This document shows positions 1-5,622 of a DNA stretch of 6,911 bases, in pieces. This DNA is from Deltaproteobacteria bacterium. Its GTDB lineage: Bacteria; Desulfobacterota; Desulfobacteria; Desulfobacterales; SG8-13. The stretch spans positions 1-6,911 of the forward strand of contig JAHEIV010000157.1 of assembly GCA_024639205.1 (NCBI GenBank). The letters are read 5' to 3'. The position numbers and the translations under genes were made by a program. Below the pieces are notes generated by a model that was not told the DNA's origin, made no database searches, and saw only the letters and a program-made list of their open reading frames with translations. Within the stretch, counting starts at the first letter, position 1. Each line of letters begins with the position of its first letter.

Positions 1-12
1 GGTTTCCCCGGC

Positions 13-402
13 TCAAACGGCCGGACTGACGTACTCTACGCCGGTGCCATACAACGTCTCGCTGGAATTGGTGATTTCCACGCAGCGCCTGACCTGGGCA
101 ACGACGAGGGTTTTTAACTCGCTGCAGGCTCCGGGAATTCTTTTATGGTCATCCCGGTCGGCAAGCGCTGTGACTTCACTGGATTTGCCTGCGTCGGGAA
201 ACTCGTCCGAACCGCCGCCTGCTGTGCGGATAAACAAAAGGGTTCCGGAAGCCAGTGCAGTTGTCGACTCGAAGTAGAGGCTGAACCGACCGTAATTTTT
301 AACGAGACCGTGATGGATCTGCGTCTGATTACCGAACCAGAAGACAATTTGCCGATCCATGCCGCAGCGTGAATGCCGGCGTTTTTCCTCTTCTTCGATC
401 AT
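13..402 (-). CDS. PilZ-like domain protein with degenerate c-di-GMP motif
   Basis: A 129-residue soluble protein with no signal peptide or membrane segment. Its N-terminus is charged (EEEEKRRHSR), and R8-x3-R12 fits the RxxxR motif that opens PilZ domains. About 24 residues later, NYGRFSLYFES (36-46) lies where PilZ proteins have (D/N)xSxxG. The Asn is kept, but the Ser is Gly (G38) and the final Gly is Ser (S41). The last residues, YGTGVEYV, resemble the closing strand of such small PilZ proteins. Known PilZ domains bind cyclic di-GMP and control motility, exopolysaccharide or signalling. With the second motif altered, binding here may be weak or lost (inference). The ATG at 402 has no clear Shine-Dalgarno, so the start is the main uncertainty. 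It lies 114 bp downstream of the 63-residue small gene on the same strand and could be the last gene of that transcript. Confidence 0.62.
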   Translation of the reverse strand: MIEEEEKRRHSRCGMDRQIVFWFGNQTQIHHGLVKNYGRFSLYFESTTALASGTLLFIRTAGGGSDEFPDAGKSSEVTALADRDDHKRIPGACSELKTLVVAQVRRCVEITNSSETLYGTGVEYVSPAV

Positions 403-516
403 GGTAGAAACTGGTCTGCGAGCAGTTTGCGGTGGAGGCTCGGATTCCCGAACGCTGCATAAGACGCCCTCTGCTTTGCCGTTTGCCGACAGGCCGCAGT
501 GAAAAACGGCCTTCGA

Positions 517-708
517 TTAAACGTGCCCGCCCAAAAATCCCGGCGGCTCGTTACGGGAAAAGGCTTTTATCGATCGCGGGTAGCAGTCGAAAGATTCCAC
601 GCCGGAGGCGTCGATTTTCAACTGGCGGCTTTGTCGCGCCTCACGGACCGTGTTCTTGCATTCACCGACACATTCGCCGGTGATATCTCTTTTCAGAGTA
701 TCTTTCAT
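517..708 (-). CDS. Small Cys-containing protein, paralogue of the upstream 59-aa protein
   Basis: A 63-residue protein I do not recognise. It has three cysteines (C13, C17, C42), no signal peptide and no membrane segment. Two blocks match the product of 769-948: the N-terminus (MKDTLKRD against MEDSFSRE, each with a Cys at residue 13), and A-S-G followed by five residues and C-Y (34-43 here, 32-41 there). These matches support real coding and a tandem duplication. Beyond the C-Y the two diverge, and this one ends in a Pro/Gly-rich tail. I chose the ATG at 708 because it aligns with the paralogue's start. A GGAAGG lies upstream, but 13 nt away, which is long. An in-frame ATG at 759, 9 nt after the upstream stop, would add 17 residues. 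The function is unknown. Metal or thiol chemistry, or a peptide that is later modified, are possibilities only. Confidence 0.55.
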   Translation of the reverse strand: MKDTLKRDITGECVGECKNTVREARQSRQLKIDASGVESFDCYPRSIKAFSRNEPPGFLGGHV

Positions 709-768
709 GATGAGGTCTTTTCCTTCCTTCGGGTTGTTTCGACTGGTTCGGTAATCCATTCTCGCGGT

Positions 769-948
769 CTACCCGTCGATGATGCACTTTTTCGATCGCT
801 CCCCGCTTCGCTGGGCAGCCACGCGGTAGCAGCGGTGCCGAAGTGTTCCGGATGCGAACTGGCTGTCGCAGCGAGACAAGTGTTTCATCAGTCGTTTGTT
901 CTCCAATGAGCAACATTTTTTAGTTTCCCGGCTAAAACTGTCTTCCAT
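769..948 (-). CDS. Small basic Cys-containing protein
   Basis: A 59-residue protein that I cannot assign to a family. It has five cysteines (C12, C13, C27, C40, C55) and is rich in Arg and Lys, with about 14 basic against 7 acidic residues. The middle and C-terminal part (CYRVAAQRSGERSKKC, 40-55) looks like a basic amphipathic helix bracketed by cysteines. The ATG at 948 is preceded by AAAGGAGG and a short spacer, a near-perfect Shine-Dalgarno. This decides the start against an in-frame ATG at 1029, which has none. It lies 91 bp downstream of the 56-residue Cys-rich gene and upstream of its likely paralogue at 517-708, all on one strand behind one sigma-54 promoter. The strong SD and the paralogue make coding likely. 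The role is unknown, but the opposite charge to the acidic 56-residue neighbour would allow the two to interact (inference). Confidence 0.68.
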   Translation of the reverse strand: MEDSFSRETKKCCSLENKRLMKHLSRCDSQFASGTLRHRCYRVAAQRSGERSKKCIIDG

Positions 949-968
949 GACGATTCCTCCTTTAGCGG

Positions 969-1007
969 CAGCCCGGCGGGCCTGCTGTCGGGTCCAGCCG
1001 CCGGCTG
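969..1007 (-). repeat. GC-rich hairpin between the first two small genes
   Basis: On the minus strand CAGCCGGCGG (1007-998) can pair with CCGCCGGGCTG (979-969) with one bulged base. The left arm alone also folds as CAGCC-GGC-GGCTG. The structure ends a few bases before the strong Shine-Dalgarno of the 59-residue gene. No T-run follows, so it is not a classical terminator. It could act as an mRNA stability or processing stem, or partly attenuate downstream expression. Confidence 0.4.
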
Positions 1008-1039
1008 TTCGCCTCATTTCCGCTGACAACTACAAAAAG

Positions 1040-1210
1040 CTATTCGTATAAAGGATCACAACAGCAACAATCCGCAACCGGCAGGAAACATGGATCTGCG
1101 TAATTCGCATCTGCATCCAGTGCATAACAGCAGCACAAGTTGGTATGGTCACTGCCGTCTGTTATTTCAAAAGTGCACTCGCTGGAGCTTTCGTCTTTTG
1201 ATTCTTCCAT
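1040..1210 (-). CDS. 56-aa acidic cysteine-rich peptide
   Basis: A 56-residue peptide with nine cysteines: C12, a CCC run (26-28), C41 and a CCCC run (48-51). It also has 14 Asp/Glu against one Lys and one His. The C-terminal half is a compact block, CCCYALDADANYADPCF (26-42) followed by LPVADCCCC (43-51). The N-terminal 25 residues are polar and acidic, like a leader. There is no signal peptide or membrane helix. The ATG at 1210 follows AAAGGAGT with a 5-nt spacer, a strong Shine-Dalgarno, and the stop is TAG. It is the first gene downstream of the sigma-54 promoter at 1414-1428, with a leader of about 190 nt. The composition fits a metal-binding (metallothionein-like) peptide or the precursor of a modified peptide, but no modification enzyme is visible in the window. 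I do not recognise the family. Confidence 0.75.
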   Translation of the reverse strand: MEESKDESSSECTFEITDGSDHTNLCCCYALDADANYADPCFLPVADCCCCDPLYE

Positions 1211-1247
1211 CGCCACTCCTTTGATGTTGCCTTGTTTCCGGAATCAT

Positions 1248-1303
1248 CAGCACTTCAAACAGTGCTGGTTGATTGCTGATAGTTGACATCAACTCAGCGC
1301 TGA
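1248..1303 (-). repeat. Inverted repeats in the Cys-peptide mRNA leader
   Basis: Three dyads lie side by side 38 to 94 bp upstream of the 56-residue gene. The first is CAGCACT (1248-1254) and AGTGCTG (1261-1267), a perfect 7-bp stem with a 6-nt loop. The second is GCTGA-TA-GTTGA pairing with TCAACTCAGC (1275-1298), with a TA bulge. The third is the 10-bp palindrome TCAGCGCTGA (1294-1303). They are transcribed in the leader, so they could fold as RNA. They could also be protein sites. No riboswitch class is recognisable. Confidence 0.45.
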
Positions 1304-1413
1304 ACTTGCGTTGCTCGTTTTTTTGGTGACGCTTTCAAGCTCCTGTTTTTTTACTCAGATCCTTTAGCGCTGGGCTGTCCGGGATCGTTTGCAAGCCTAA
1401 CGCAAATAAAAGA

Positions 1414-1428
1414 GCAAATGCTGTGCCA
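1414..1428 (-). promoter_or_regulatory. Sigma-54 (-24/-12) promoter of the Cys-peptide cluster
   Basis: On the minus strand the sequence reads TGGCAC-AGCAT-TTGC followed by T. This matches the RpoN core consensus TGGCAC-N5-TTGC at every defined base, with the GG and GC doublets at exactly the -24/-12 spacing. The predicted start of transcription is near 1402, giving a leader of about 190 nt before the 56-residue gene. It points away from the sigma-54 activator gene at 1740. The activator-type palindromes 90-140 bp upstream support its use. Confidence 0.85.
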
Positions 1429-1493
1429 TTGTTGTCATCTTACTGCAATGATTTGAAATTATTATATTAATAAAAAAGTGTTGTATCGGCGAA

Positions 1494-1511
1494 TCATCAA
1501 AATTTTGATGA
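1494..1511. promoter_or_regulatory. Perfect 18-bp palindrome, candidate enhancer site 1
   Basis: TCATCAAAATTTTGATGA is fully self-complementary over 18 bp, with core ATCA-N6-TGAT. Its centre is about 100 bp upstream of the start site predicted for the sigma-54 promoter, inside the usual range for enhancer-binding-protein sites. A dimeric Fis-type HTH, such as the one ending the adjacent activator, binds sites of this symmetry. Confidence 0.7.
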
Positions 1512-1524
1512 AATCAATTTTTTA
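1512..1524 (+). promoter_or_regulatory. IHF-like binding site
   Basis: AATCAATTTTTTA fits the IHF consensus WATCAANNNNTTR at every defined position. It lies directly beside the first palindrome and between the two candidate enhancer sites. IHF bending commonly helps sigma-54 activators reach the polymerase. Such short AT-rich matches also arise by chance in an AT-rich block. Confidence 0.45.
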
Positions 1525-1531
1525 CTGTTAT

Positions 1532-1549
1532 TCATCAAAAAAATGATTA
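1532..1549. promoter_or_regulatory. Imperfect palindrome, candidate enhancer site 2
   Basis: TCATCAAAAAAATGATTA matches the perfect palindrome 38 bp away at 14 of 18 positions. It keeps ATCA-N6-TGAT in identical register, and most of the differences fall in the A/T centre. A second, weaker copy of the same site is the normal pattern for enhancer-binding proteins, which assemble as hexamers from dimers bound at tandem sites. Confidence 0.6.
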
Positions 1550-1739
1550 TTATTCAGGGTAATTCCATTGGACGCATTTTTGAATCAAGGCAATCGGTGT
1601 TACCGCCGAATCTCGGCTATCCCATGGTATCGCCAGTCTTGCATCATTCATCCTGGGGGCACAACGGTCTGTAGCCATTTCAGGTGATGGATCCGAATTA
1701 TCGATCCGAAGAGGTCCCCGCAGAAAGCAGATCAGGAAA

Positions 1740-3416
1740 ATGAAAACACGATCCAGACCGCAAAGTGAATTGGTTCTTGAAGTAAGCCACCTGCAAAGTC
1801 GCATCGCAGACCTGGAGGCATATGAAAAAGAGTGCGCCGTCCGCACCGCTGAATTGGCAGAATCTCAGAAGCGGCTTATGCTGGAAATCGAAAAGCACCG
1901 CCGGATGGAGCGAGCCTTGCGGCGCAGCGAAAAAAAATTTCGCCGACTCTTTGACGGCGCCCCTATCGCTTACCTGTCTTTACGCCTGGCAGACGGACGC
2001 ATTATCAAGGGCAATACTGCAGCGCGAAAGTTGCTCGGCTTGGACATCGACAGGTTGCTCGATACCCGTCTCGCGACCCTCTTTGCCAGTCCGTCAGAGT
2101 TGGAGTCGATCAAAAAGCGGTTGCACAAAGGCGAGACCATCCACGGCGTACAGACTTCTATCCGGCGTGGTGACGGATCCTTGCTATGGGTCGACGTCAC
2201 CGCCGAGCCGATCCGGGATCTCAAAGGGCAATTGACCCGGTGCCGCTTTATGCTGGTAAATGTTACCGAAAGAAAGGCGGCCGAAGAGAAAATCAAAGCT
2301 GCGTACGAAGAGCTGGAGAAACAGGTTGTGCAGCGAACTGCCGAACTGCAGCGGTTGAAGGATCGCCTCCAGGAGGAAAACATTTTTCTGAAAGAAGAAC
2401 TTGCGGACCTGCACTCATACGGGGACATTGTCGGCAATTCGCCGCCCATAAAGAACGTGATTCGGCAGATTGATCTGGTCGCCCCCACTGATGCCGGCAC
2501 GCTGATCCTGGGAGAATCGGGCACCGGCAAGGAACTGGTGGCCCGCGAAATTCACCGGCACAGCCACCGCAGGCAAAAACCAATGGTCAAGGTCAACTGC
2601 GCTGTAATCCCCCGGGAGCTATATGAAAGCGAGTTTTTCGGCCACGCCAAGGGGTCGTTCACCGGTGCCGTGCGGGACCGGATCGGACGCTTCGAGGCGG
2701 CTAACGGTGGGACCCTTTTTCTGGATGAAGTCGCCGAAATTCCGCCGGAGCTGCAGGGTAAACTTCTGCGAGTTTTGCAGGAAGGAGAGTATGAGCGGAT
2801 CGGGGAAGAGAAAACCCGAACGGTGGACGTTCGGATCATCGCCGCCACCAACCAGGACCTGAGGAAAAAGGTTGAACAGAAACTGTTCCGAGAAGATTTA
2901 TACTACCGCCTGAATGTGTTTCCCATCGAGGTCCCGCCGCTTCGGACACGCAAGGATGATATCCGTCCATTGACCGAATACTTTCTGGACCAGGTGGCCC
3001 GCCGCCTGAACCGATCTCCGGTAAAGCTGACCCTCGCAAACCTCAACCGGCTTCAGGCTTACAGCTGGCCGGGAAACGTGCGTGAGTTGCAAAATGTCGT
3101 CGAGCGCGCAGTTATTCTCTCTCGTTCCGGCAGACTGAAGATCGATCTACCGATTAATCACAGCGTGGAACCCGAAAGACATGCCCTTGAGGGATCGGGG
3201 CAAAATGAAGAGAAATCGAAGGTACTCACCGAAAGGCAGCTGAAGGAGTTACAGCGGGCAAATACCCTGACTGCCCTGCAGCAGTGCGGATGGAAAATAT
3301 ATGGTCGCGGGGGTGCAGCGCAGCTACTGCAGATCAAGCCCACAACGCTCGTCGAGCGGATGAAAAGATTCGGCGTGACCAGACCGGGCCGATCGCGACA
3401 GCGTTCGAACCGGTGA
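1740..3416 (+). CDS. Sigma-54-dependent transcriptional activator with PAS sensor
   Basis: A 558-residue enhancer-binding protein that opens sigma-54 promoters using ATP. In order it has an N-terminal coiled coil (about 10-65), a PAS domain with its PAC end (about 66-178, including the RRGDGSLLWVDV strand), a second coiled-coil linker (180-222), an AAA+ domain (about 227-465) and a Fis-type HTH (about 497-546, with GRGGAAQLLQIKPTTL). AAA+ motifs are Walker A GESGTGKE (258-265), GSFTGA (305-310, the sigma-54-contacting loop, with Ser for the usual Ala), Walker B GTLFLDE (324-330), sensor I RIIAATN (365-371), arginine-finger region REDLYYRLN (384-392) and sensor II WPGNVREL (443-450). No receiver domain is present, so control is probably through a ligand or cofactor on the PAS domain rather than phosphorylation. 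The ATG at 1740 has a modest AGGA just upstream. The gene is divergent from the sigma-54 promoter of the small Cys-rich genes, its most likely target. Confidence 0.95.
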   Translation: MKTRSRPQSELVLEVSHLQSRIADLEAYEKECAVRTAELAESQKRLMLEIEKHRRMERALRRSEKKFRRLFDGAPIAYLSLRLADGRIIKGNTAARKLLGLDIDRLLDTRLATLFASPSELESIKKRLHKGETIHGVQTSIRRGDGSLLWVDVTAEPIRDLKGQLTRCRFMLVNVTERKAAEEKIKAAYEELEKQVVQRTAELQRLKDRLQEENIFLKEELADLHSYGDIVGNSPPIKNVIRQIDLVAPTDAGTLILGESGTGKELVAREIHRHSHRRQKPMVKVNCAVIPRELYESEFFGHAKGSFTGAVRDRIGRFEAANGGTLFLDEVAEIPPELQGKLLRVLQEGEYERIGEEKTRTVDVRIIAATNQDLRKKVEQKLFREDLYYRLNVFPIEVPPLRTRKDDIRPLTEYFLDQVARRLNRSPVKLTLANLNRLQAYSWPGNVRELQNVVERAVILSRSGRLKIDLPINHSVEPERHALEGSGQNEEKSKVLTERQLKELQRANTLTALQQCGWKIYGRGGAAQLLQIKPTTLVERMKRFGVTRPGRSRQRSNR

Positions 3417-3483
3417 GAACGGCACTATCGCCGACATTCTCTGAAATTCGGGAAAATAACCATCGGTATTCGGCAGGGTTGAG

Positions 3484-4188
3484 CTATCGCTGCCGGGCGG
3501 AAGAGCGCGCCAGGTGCCGGACCCCGGCGTCTTCGGCGACGAGCAGATCATCCGTCAATCCGATGAACAGCCCGTGTTCGAGGATACCGGCCCGCGCAGA
3601 CAGTACGGCCGCGAGGGTCACCGGATCTTCGATGGGGCCGAAATGCGCATCGAAGATGAAGCTGCCCTGATCGGTGCGCAGCCGCCTTCCATGCGCTGTG
3701 CGTCTTATCGCCACGCGCGCGCCCTGTGATATCAGAAATTGTTCTACACTCTTTAAAGCAAAGGGCAGCACTTCAAGGGGCAGGGGCCAGCGGTCGCCGA
3801 GTCGAGATGAAAGCTTGCCGGCGTCTACGATGATCACGTTGCGCCGGCTGGCCTGGGCCAGCACCTTTTCCCGGAGCAGCGCACCACCGCCTCCCTTGAT
3901 CAGGTTGAGTGCCGGATCGGCCTCGTCGGCTCCGTCAATGTTGATGTCCGGCTGCGGGTGAGCGTCCAACGAGGTCAGCGGAATCTGCAGGTCCCGGGCC
4001 ATTCGATCCGTTACCGAAGAGCTGGGCACACCCAAAATGTTTTCGAGCCGGCGGCTGCGGATCCGGACGGCGATTTCCTCCAGGGCGAACTTCACCGTGC
4101 TGCCGGATCCCAGACCGACGATCATGCCGGATCGGATGAAATTGACCGCACGCTGGGCCGCCTGCTGTTTGTGGGTGTCGGAATTCAT
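3484..4188 (-). CDS. rpiA: Ribose-5-phosphate isomerase A
   Basis: A 234-residue cytosolic enzyme interconverting ribose 5-phosphate and ribulose 5-phosphate in the non-oxidative pentose phosphate pathway. Family motifs are all present: the phosphate-binding GLGSGST (25-31), INIDGADEAD (82-91) with D85 and D88, and KGGGGALLREK (98-108) with K98 and the catalytic base E107. These line up with D81, D84, K94 and E103 of the E. coli enzyme at a constant offset of four. The length is slightly above the usual 220 or so, from short extra ends. The ATG overlaps the pirin stop as ATGA (4185-4188), indicating translational coupling, and there is no strong Shine-Dalgarno of its own. It is the last gene of the operon and converges on the sigma-54 activator gene with 67 bp between the stops. 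Confidence 0.96.
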   Translation of the reverse strand: MNSDTHKQQAAQRAVNFIRSGMIVGLGSGSTVKFALEEIAVRIRSRRLENILGVPSSSVTDRMARDLQIPLTSLDAHPQPDINIDGADEADPALNLIKGGGGALLREKVLAQASRRNVIIVDAGKLSSRLGDRWPLPLEVLPFALKSVEQFLISQGARVAIRRTAHGRRLRTDQGSFIFDAHFGPIEDPVTLAAVLSARAGILEHGLFIGLTDDLLVAEDAGVRHLARSSARQR

Positions 4189-5093
4189 CGATGCCTGATG
4201 AAGGTGCCGTTTCGATAATCTTCAAATGCAACCCGCAGCTCTTCCTGGGTGTTCATCACGACAGGTCCCTGCCATGCCACCGGTTCGCCGATGGGTTTGC
4301 CCGCCACCAGCAGAAAGCGAACCGGATCTTTCTCGGTTGCGACCAGCACCTGGTTTCCGGGTTCGAACAGAACCAGGGTTTCCTCACCGACAAACGCGTC
4401 GCGCTGCATGTCAAAAACATTTGCACCCTTCACCTCATGGGCAAGCGGTTCTTTTCCCCTGCGAAAATAGCCCCGGCCCCCAATGACATATGCAAACACG
4501 GTGTGGCCGGCTTTGACCGGGTGTACGAACTCGGTTCCGGCCGGAACGGTAATGTCCAGGTAGGTGGGATCGGTGACGATATCGCTGACCGGCCCGGATC
4601 TGCCGTCAAGGCTGCCGCAGATAATCTTTACCCTCACGCCGCCGTCCAGCTCTACTTCGGGAATCTGGTCGCTTTTGACGTCCCGGTACCGCGGTTCCAT
4701 CATCTTGACGGCAGCCGGCAGATTGGACCACAACTGAAAGCCCCACATCTTCCCGTTGTCGTCGCCTCTGGGCATTTCCTGGTGGATGATGCCGCTGCCG
4801 GCGGTCATCCACTGCACGTCACCGGAACGGATCACGCCCTTGTTGCCCAGGCTGTCGCCGTGTTCGACATCGCCGCAAAGCACGTAGGTGATCGTTTCGA
4901 TGCCGCGGTGGGGATGCCATGGGAATCCCTGGATATACTGCCGGGGGTCGCTCGAATGGAAGTCGTCGAGCAGTAAAAAAGGATCGAACATCGGCACCTC
5001 GTTGAAGCCGAACACCCGCTTGAGGTGGACCCCGGCACCTTCGATGGTCGGTTTGCTTTTCAACACCTTCCGGATTTGTCTGCTTTCATTCAT
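4185..5093 (-). CDS. Pirin family bicupin protein
   Basis: A 302-residue protein of the pirin family, a double cupin fold near the usual 290-300 residues. The N-terminal cupin carries the metal-binding set HPH (H60, H62) and HQE (H104, E106), matching H56, H58, H101 and E103 of human pirin. The pirin signature runs from FDPFLLLDDF through PHRGIETITYVL to AGSGIIHQEMP. Bacterial pirins include quercetin 2,3-dioxygenases and redox-linked regulators, and the real substrate here cannot be read from sequence. The start at 5093 is chosen because CAGGAG lies 7 nt upstream. An in-frame ATG at 5114 would add seven residues and place that SD inside the gene. It lies 31 bp after the GNAT gene and overlaps rpiA by 4 bp. 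Confidence 0.93.
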   Translation of the reverse strand: MNESRQIRKVLKSKPTIEGAGVHLKRVFGFNEVPMFDPFLLLDDFHSSDPRQYIQGFPWHPHRGIETITYVLCGDVEHGDSLGNKGVIRSGDVQWMTAGSGIIHQEMPRGDDNGKMWGFQLWSNLPAAVKMMEPRYRDVKSDQIPEVELDGGVRVKIICGSLDGRSGPVSDIVTDPTYLDITVPAGTEFVHPVKAGHTVFAYVIGGRGYFRRGKEPLAHEVKGANVFDMQRDAFVGEETLVLFEPGNQVLVATEKDPVRFLLVAGKPIGEPVAWQGPVVMNTQEELRVAFEDYRNGTFIRHR

Positions 5094-5124
5094 GGTTTTT
5101 CTCCTGCATGGCAAGACAGTCGGT

Positions 5125-5622
5125 TTACGAAGAGCCGATCCCGGCTGCTTCAGGGTGCCGCCCCGACTCGTGGTTGGCTTTGTCCAGTTTCAGGGTCAGC
5201 AACTGGCGATCGTTGTCCCCAAATCCCCGGGAACGGTAGAGTGCGCGTGCCCGGTGATTGGCGCGGCCAACCTCCAGGTGCAAGGCTCGCACGCCGATGC
5301 GGATGCATTCTTTGATCAGGGTGTCCATCAACTGCCGGCCCCATCCCTTTTCCCGAAATTCCGGACGGATGAACAGATCGTCCACGAATGCATCCCGCCC
5401 GCCGTATTCCATGCTGAAGCCGAGGGTCAATACGATGTAGCCGACCGGCTCGTTGGCCTGCTCGCAAATCCATATTCGACCGAGGGAAGAATCCGCCAGC
5501 AACCGGCGAAATGCCGCTTTCGCAGAATCGCGCTGCAGCGAAAACGCCGACTCACGATAGAAAAGCGCCATTAAATCGACAAGGGTCAAAATGTCCGCGG
5601 CCGCAGCATTGCGTATGGGCAT
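5125..5622 (-). CDS. GNAT family N-acetyltransferase
   Basis: A 165-residue cytosolic acetyltransferase of the GNAT fold. The acetyl-CoA pyrophosphate loop is visible as REKGWG (90-95) after the FVDDLFIRPEF strand (79-89), followed by LHLEVGRANHRARALYRSRGF (114-134), the usual C-terminal motif. The length and the MPIRNAAAADI start fit small GNATs that acetylate amines or protein N-termini. The substrate is unknown. The last 15 residues are a polar tail beyond the fold. The ATG at 5622 has GGAG about 10 nt upstream. It is the first gene of the operon with pirin and rpiA. I see no confident promoter in front of it. Confidence 0.92.
   Translation of the reverse strand: MPIRNAAAADILTLVDLMALFYRESAFSLQRDSAKAAFRRLLADSSLGRIWICEQANEPVGYIVLTLGFSMEYGGRDAFVDDLFIRPEFREKGWGRQLMDTLIKECIRIGVRALHLEVGRANHRARALYRSRGFGDNDRQLLTLKLDKANHESGRHPEAAGIGSS

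Larger units (their letters stand above)
1211..1739. other. Divergent regulatory region
   Basis: This 529-bp stretch has no convincing gene on either strand. From the minus-strand gene outward it holds the roughly 190-nt leader of the Cys-peptide transcript with several inverted repeats (1248-1303), the sigma-54 promoter (1414-1428), and a strongly AT-rich block (about 1440-1555). That block contains two ATCA-N6-TGAT palindromes with an IHF-type site between them. A weak sigma-70-like pair, TTTACT (1521-1526) and GATTAT (1545-1550) with an 18-bp spacer, could serve the plus-strand activator gene. It overlaps the second palindrome, so self-repression would be possible (inference). Close to the activator start there is a direct repeat ATCCGAA (1691-1697 and 1705-1711). 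Confidence 0.7.

Noticed and set aside
478..512. Possible terminator stems (GCCGTTT/AAACGGC and AGGCCG/CGGCCT) after the 63-residue gene
   Set aside because: The two stems compete and neither is followed by a T-run on the minus strand, so termination there is unsupported.
432..909. Plus-strand open frames (83 and 136 codons) over the small minus-strand genes
   Set aside because: No ribosome binding site and no family-like composition. They overlap minus-strand genes that have strong SDs and paralogue support.
517..1210. Complete modified-peptide (RiPP) biosynthesis cluster
   Set aside because: The short Cys peptides would suit precursors, but no radical SAM enzyme, cyclodehydratase, protease or exporter is encoded in the window.
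1211..1292. A 40-codon frame beginning at 1289 on the minus strand and overlapping the Cys-rich gene
   Set aside because: No Shine-Dalgarno, and it runs out of frame through the gene that has a strong one at 1210.
1550..1846. Minus-strand open frame of 98 codons running from the activator gene into the regulatory region
   Set aside because: It overlaps the well-supported activator start in antisense and has no recognisable motif or SD.
3417..3483. Bidirectional terminator between the convergent activator and rpiA genes
   Set aside because: Only 4-5 bp stems and no T-run were found in the 67-bp gap.
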